Assembly (NCBI GenBank): GCA_001805005.1
Contig: MHDO01000058.1
Location: 1-5,865, forward strand
Direction of reading: 5' to 3'
From: Nitrospinae bacterium RIFCSPLOWO2_12_39_16
GTDB taxonomy: Bacteria > Nitrospinota > Nitrospinia > UBA9942
Length of the DNA stretch: 5,865 nt
Shown here: in pieces, positions 4,112-5,865 of the stretch
How the letters are laid out: the number at the start of each line of letters is the position of its first letter
Position numbering within the stretch: position 1 is the stretch's first letter
Notes under the pieces: generated by a model
What the model saw: the letters and a program-made list of their open reading frames with translations, nothing else
The model's database searches: none
What the model was told of the DNA's origin: nothing
Made by a program: the position numbers and the translations under genes

Positions 4112-4579
4112 TCATATACCTCCAGGAACAATAATGTCTCCCTCTCGAACAAATTGCTTAACACCCTCTATTAATTTTGAACGCTCATCTGAACACACAA
4201 AAATAACATCAGGATATTCTTTCTTCGCAATTAAGTATGCTGAAAGTTGGGCTAAGTCAAAAATATTAGGAACCCATGCTTTTCCAAGGATAGTAATTGC
4301 CTGCCCTATCATTTCTTCTGTAAATTCTATTCTTTGCATCTGCAGAATGTCTTCGGCAAATCTACTGCTAAGAGCATTAAACTCTTCTTCGGTAATTGGA
4401 TCATCTTGTTGGAGGGGATATTTCCACAGACGATAAAAAACCTTGCGTATCTCAATGATAGCAAGGTTTAAATAAAATAATTCGTGTCTGTTATTAAAGA
4501 GGTTGTTTACTATGTTAGAACCAGCCTCCTCTTTATATCGTTTTAGAAATGCGCTTGTTTCAAGAAAATACTTTGGCAT
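4112..4579 (-). CDS. PIN-domain protein, candidate RNase toxin
   Basis: A 155-residue protein with the VapC/PIN layout. The N-terminus is K-Y-F-L-E-T-S-A-F-L-K-R-Y (3-15), then I-I-E-I-R-K-V (41-47), F-D-L-A-Q-L-S-A-Y (107-115) and V-C-S-D-E-R-S-K-L (128-136). Candidate metal-binding acids are E7, E43, D108 and D131. The first is normally Asp (Y-F-L-D-T-S-A); here it is Glu, which may weaken or alter catalysis. The ATG (4577-4579) directly follows the TAA of the 118-residue gene (0 nt), so the two are translationally coupled. In a VapBC-type reading it would be the toxin and the upstream protein the antitoxin, but that upstream protein is not a recognised antitoxin. The length and the F-L-K-R-Y motif fit the broad PIN_VapC-like group. 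Confidence 0.8.
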   Translation of the reverse strand: MPKYFLETSAFLKRYKEEAGSNIVNNLFNNRHELFYLNLAIIEIRKVFYRLWKYPLQQDDPITEEEFNALSSRFAEDILQMQRIEFTEEMIGQAITILGKAWVPNIFDLAQLSAYLIAKKEYPDVIFVCSDERSKLIEGVKQFVREGDIIVPGGI

Positions 4580-4936
4580 TTATTCATTATCTCTTTCCTC
4601 TGAAAGGAGCTTTGATAATGATGGCAACTTCTTTGTTATTTCCCAGACTTGTTCTATAGAAGGAGCACCGGTAGCCATTTCCTGCAACCTCTGATTTAGC
4701 ACTTCACGCCCGTACAGAGGATTTATTAATCGATTTGGTAAAACTAACTTTTTAACAGAATCTGCCTGGTTTTGTTCAAGAACATCTAAATAGAATATTA
4801 TATGCCACTGCCATTTATCTAAAAGTTCATATCTTAATCTTCTTTCAGATGTCCAATTTTCTTCAACCATCCCTAACCCTTCTGACAATAAGGAGGATGA
4901 TGTATCTATTTGCTGAGTATTTAATATAGGTTTCAT
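4580..4936 (-). CDS. unrecognised 118-aa protein between protease and PIN genes
   Basis: I do not recognise a family. From the ATG at 4934-4936 it encodes 118 residues. This start is preferred over an in-frame ATG at 4970-4972 that overlaps the protease gene by 32 nt, because it follows the protease stop by 4 nt and has GAGGT about 11 nt upstream, while the earlier ATG has no ribosome site. The N-terminal 25 residues are polar and Ser/Thr-rich. The centre is tryptophan-rich and helical (E-E-N-W-T-S-E-R-R-L-R-Y-E-L-L-D-K-W-Q-W-H-I, 25-46), followed by Y-L-D-V-L-E-Q. The C-terminal third (Q-R-L-Q-E-M-A-T-G-A-P-S-I-E-Q-V-W-E-I, 82-100, then a charged tail) is again helical. There are no membrane segments or cysteines. 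Position argues for an antitoxin of the PIN protein or an adaptor or substrate of the protease. Confidence 0.7.
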   Translation of the reverse strand: MKPILNTQQIDTSSSLLSEGLGMVEENWTSERRLRYELLDKWQWHIIFYLDVLEQNQADSVKKLVLPNRLINPLYGREVLNQRLQEMATGAPSIEQVWEITKKLPSLSKLLSEERDNE

Positions 4937-4940
4937 AGTT

Positions 4941-5865
4941 TTATTGTACCTCAATCCACGACTGCGAATCAATGTTCATATCAACCACTGGTTGATTGTT
5001 GCGAATAGTTTTCTGTACCTTCCCAATAAAAGTGAATTGATGAGAATATTCCGCACTTTCAATATATGCCCCTGCATGCCGTATCTCAGCCATATCTTTG
5101 CCAGCCAGAAGTTCGCTAGGCTGAAACGGTTGACCAAGTTTCATTGGTGTGGCATATTCTTCATATAACTGCCAGATAAGCTGCTCAACCGAGGCTTTCG
5201 GTGCATCTATTTTAAGGCCGAGTTCTTTTGCCTCATCCCGGTCAATAGGATATGCATGTATGGTAATATCTCCTGTAATTTCATTTATGATTTTTTTTAT
5301 TTTTTGACTTTCTTTTGTTTTATCCATATGGAGAGAAAGAAGCCTTTCAGTCAAAAGCTTTGCCATCCTATATGCACGATATGCATTGCCGATAGACAAC
5401 GGATGCAGTTTTTCAACCAGCATTTTATAAACATCTGCCATTTGACCAGCTTTTACGCCGGCCTTCTCTTTTGCAAATAAAAAATAAGAATTTAAATCTT
5501 CCACGCTCACTTCAAGAGGCTGCTGGGGATTAGCAGGATTTGGTGGATTAAAAGGATGTCCAGTAGTAGGATCAACTGGCGTTAATTCCCCAAGCTTCCC
5601 CATAACAATTCTATCCGCTCCAAGCGCAATAAGTGTTCCAGCGCTATGTGCTTTATACGGCACCAATACTTCAAATGTTTCGCAGTGATTACGAACTAAT
5701 TTTACTATACGTATTGGCGCCAGCATGTCGCCGCCACTTGTGTATAAGAACAAACTTATCTTCTTTACTCTGCCAATTTTTTCAAGATGTCTACTTAACA
5801 GTGGTACAATATCACCTGCAATCCTCGTAGCAAAAGGCTGCCTATCGCCAGTAATATAGGTAATA
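4941..5865 (-). CDS. serine dehydrogenase proteinase (SDH) family, ClpP-like serine protease, 5' partial
   Basis: The frame is open to the right edge, so the true start is off the window; 307 codons are visible, and a TTG at 5751-5753 is not the start. Visible residues 1-40 read I-T-Y-I-T-G-D-R-Q-P-F-A-T-R-I-A, then a helix and I-S-L-F-L-Y-T-S-G-G-D (36-46). The S-G-G-D loop and the H-S-A-G-T-L-I-A-L-G-A-D helix start (73-84; candidate nucleophile Ser74) are the oxyanion/nucleophile features of ClpP/crotonase-fold peptidases. G-E-L-T-P-V-D-P (92-99) and L-H-P-L-S-I-G-N (153-160) are typical of the SDH proteinase (Pfam SDH_sah) family. The C-terminal half is helical and ends I-D-S-Q-S-W-I-E-V-Q. 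No transmembrane segment is visible. It is followed after 4 nt by the 118-aa and PIN genes, suggesting one operon. Confidence 0.85.
   Translation of the reverse strand, partial: ITYITGDRQPFATRIAGDIVPLLSRHLEKIGRVKKISLFLYTSGGDMLAPIRIVKLVRNHCETFEVLVPYKAHSAGTLIALGADRIVMGKLGELTPVDPTTGHPFNPPNPANPQQPLEVSVEDLNSYFLFAKEKAGVKAGQMADVYKMLVEKLHPLSIGNAYRAYRMAKLLTERLLSLHMDKTKESQKIKKIINEITGDITIHAYPIDRDEAKELGLKIDAPKASVEQLIWQLYEEYATPMKLGQPFQPSELLAGKDMAEIRHAGAYIESAEYSHQFTFIGKVQKTIRNNQPVVDMNIDSQSWIEVQ

Noticed and set aside
3755..4174. 139-codon plus-strand ORF, and the other plus-strand ORFs at 125-313, 912-1097, 2904-3104, 3301-3537, 4134-4436, 4503-4694, 4944-5168, 5256-5480 and 5633-5830
   Set aside because: They lie antisense to convincing minus-strand genes or remnants, have low-complexity or Ser/Ile/Phe-rich compositions typical of antisense shadows, and lack ribosome sites or recognisable domains.
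4970..4972. ATG start for the 118-aa gene giving 130 residues
   Set aside because: It lies within the protease gene with no ribosome site; the ATG 4 nt after the protease stop is better placed.
5751..5753. TTG as the start of the protease gene
   Set aside because: The same frame continues to the window edge with family-like residues (YITGDRQPFATRIAGDI), so the TTG is internal and the gene is 5' partial.

Overview
This AT-rich window (roughly 35-40% G+C by eye) is bacterial: it has Shine-Dalgarno-led, closely packed small genes, TTG/GTG/ATG starts, and a dense cluster of type II toxin-antitoxin (TA) genes mixed with broken copies and short dispersed repeats. This is typical of an accessory region in a slow-growing environmental bacterium. 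The C/G-rich repeat (534-549) and the short 'CTGTG..CTATTGCAA' repeats resemble dispersed repeats I associate with Nitrospirota and Desulfobacterota genomes, but the taxon cannot be settled from the sequence. I see no rRNA, tRNA, CRISPR array, transposase or integrase.

Layout, left to right. Almost everything is on the minus strand. Positions 1-309 hold an addiction-module antitoxin (TIGR02574 type) that overlaps, by ATGA, the start of a ParE/RelE-type toxin running off the left edge. Positions 348-614 are a scar: a 29-codon stub of a second RelE-like toxin, a 27-codon ORF just before it, and a C/G-rich repeat that fuses them into an 88-codon ORF directly coupled to relE. Positions 611-1069 are an intact RelB-like/RelE pair with abutting reading frames. 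Positions 1160-1666 encode a HEPN-domain protein with an intact R-x4-H RNase motif. Divergent from it on the plus strand (1901-2224) is an XRE-family repressor whose start codon lies in a pair of ATATGCAT repeats.

Positions 2296-2496 encode an orphan antitoxin-like small protein. Positions 2641-2826 (+) hold the 3' half of a second copy of the XRE gene. Positions 2861-3049 (-) hold the C-terminal half of a YgiT-type zinc-finger antitoxin, cut off at its 5' end by a repeat copy. Positions 3189-3942 are an intact UPF0175 antitoxin/DUF3368 PIN toxin pair with its own promoter.

The right end (4112-5865) is a tight three-gene operon: a ClpP-like serine dehydrogenase proteinase family protein (5' end off the window), an unrecognised 118-residue protein, and a PIN-domain protein. 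The spacings are 4 and 0 nt. This is the most interesting unit: a predicted protease, a candidate antitoxin and a candidate RNase toxin made in strict linkage.

How they fit together: three TA pairs are intact or nearly so (1-309, 611-1069, 3189-3942), a fourth candidate is the PIN operon, and at least three modules are decaying (RelE stub, XRE second copy, YgiT remnant). The region looks like a place where TA modules arrive, recombine at short repeats and erode. The protease-PIN operon and the HEPN/XRE pair are the parts that could be defence or stress systems beyond ordinary TA pairs.
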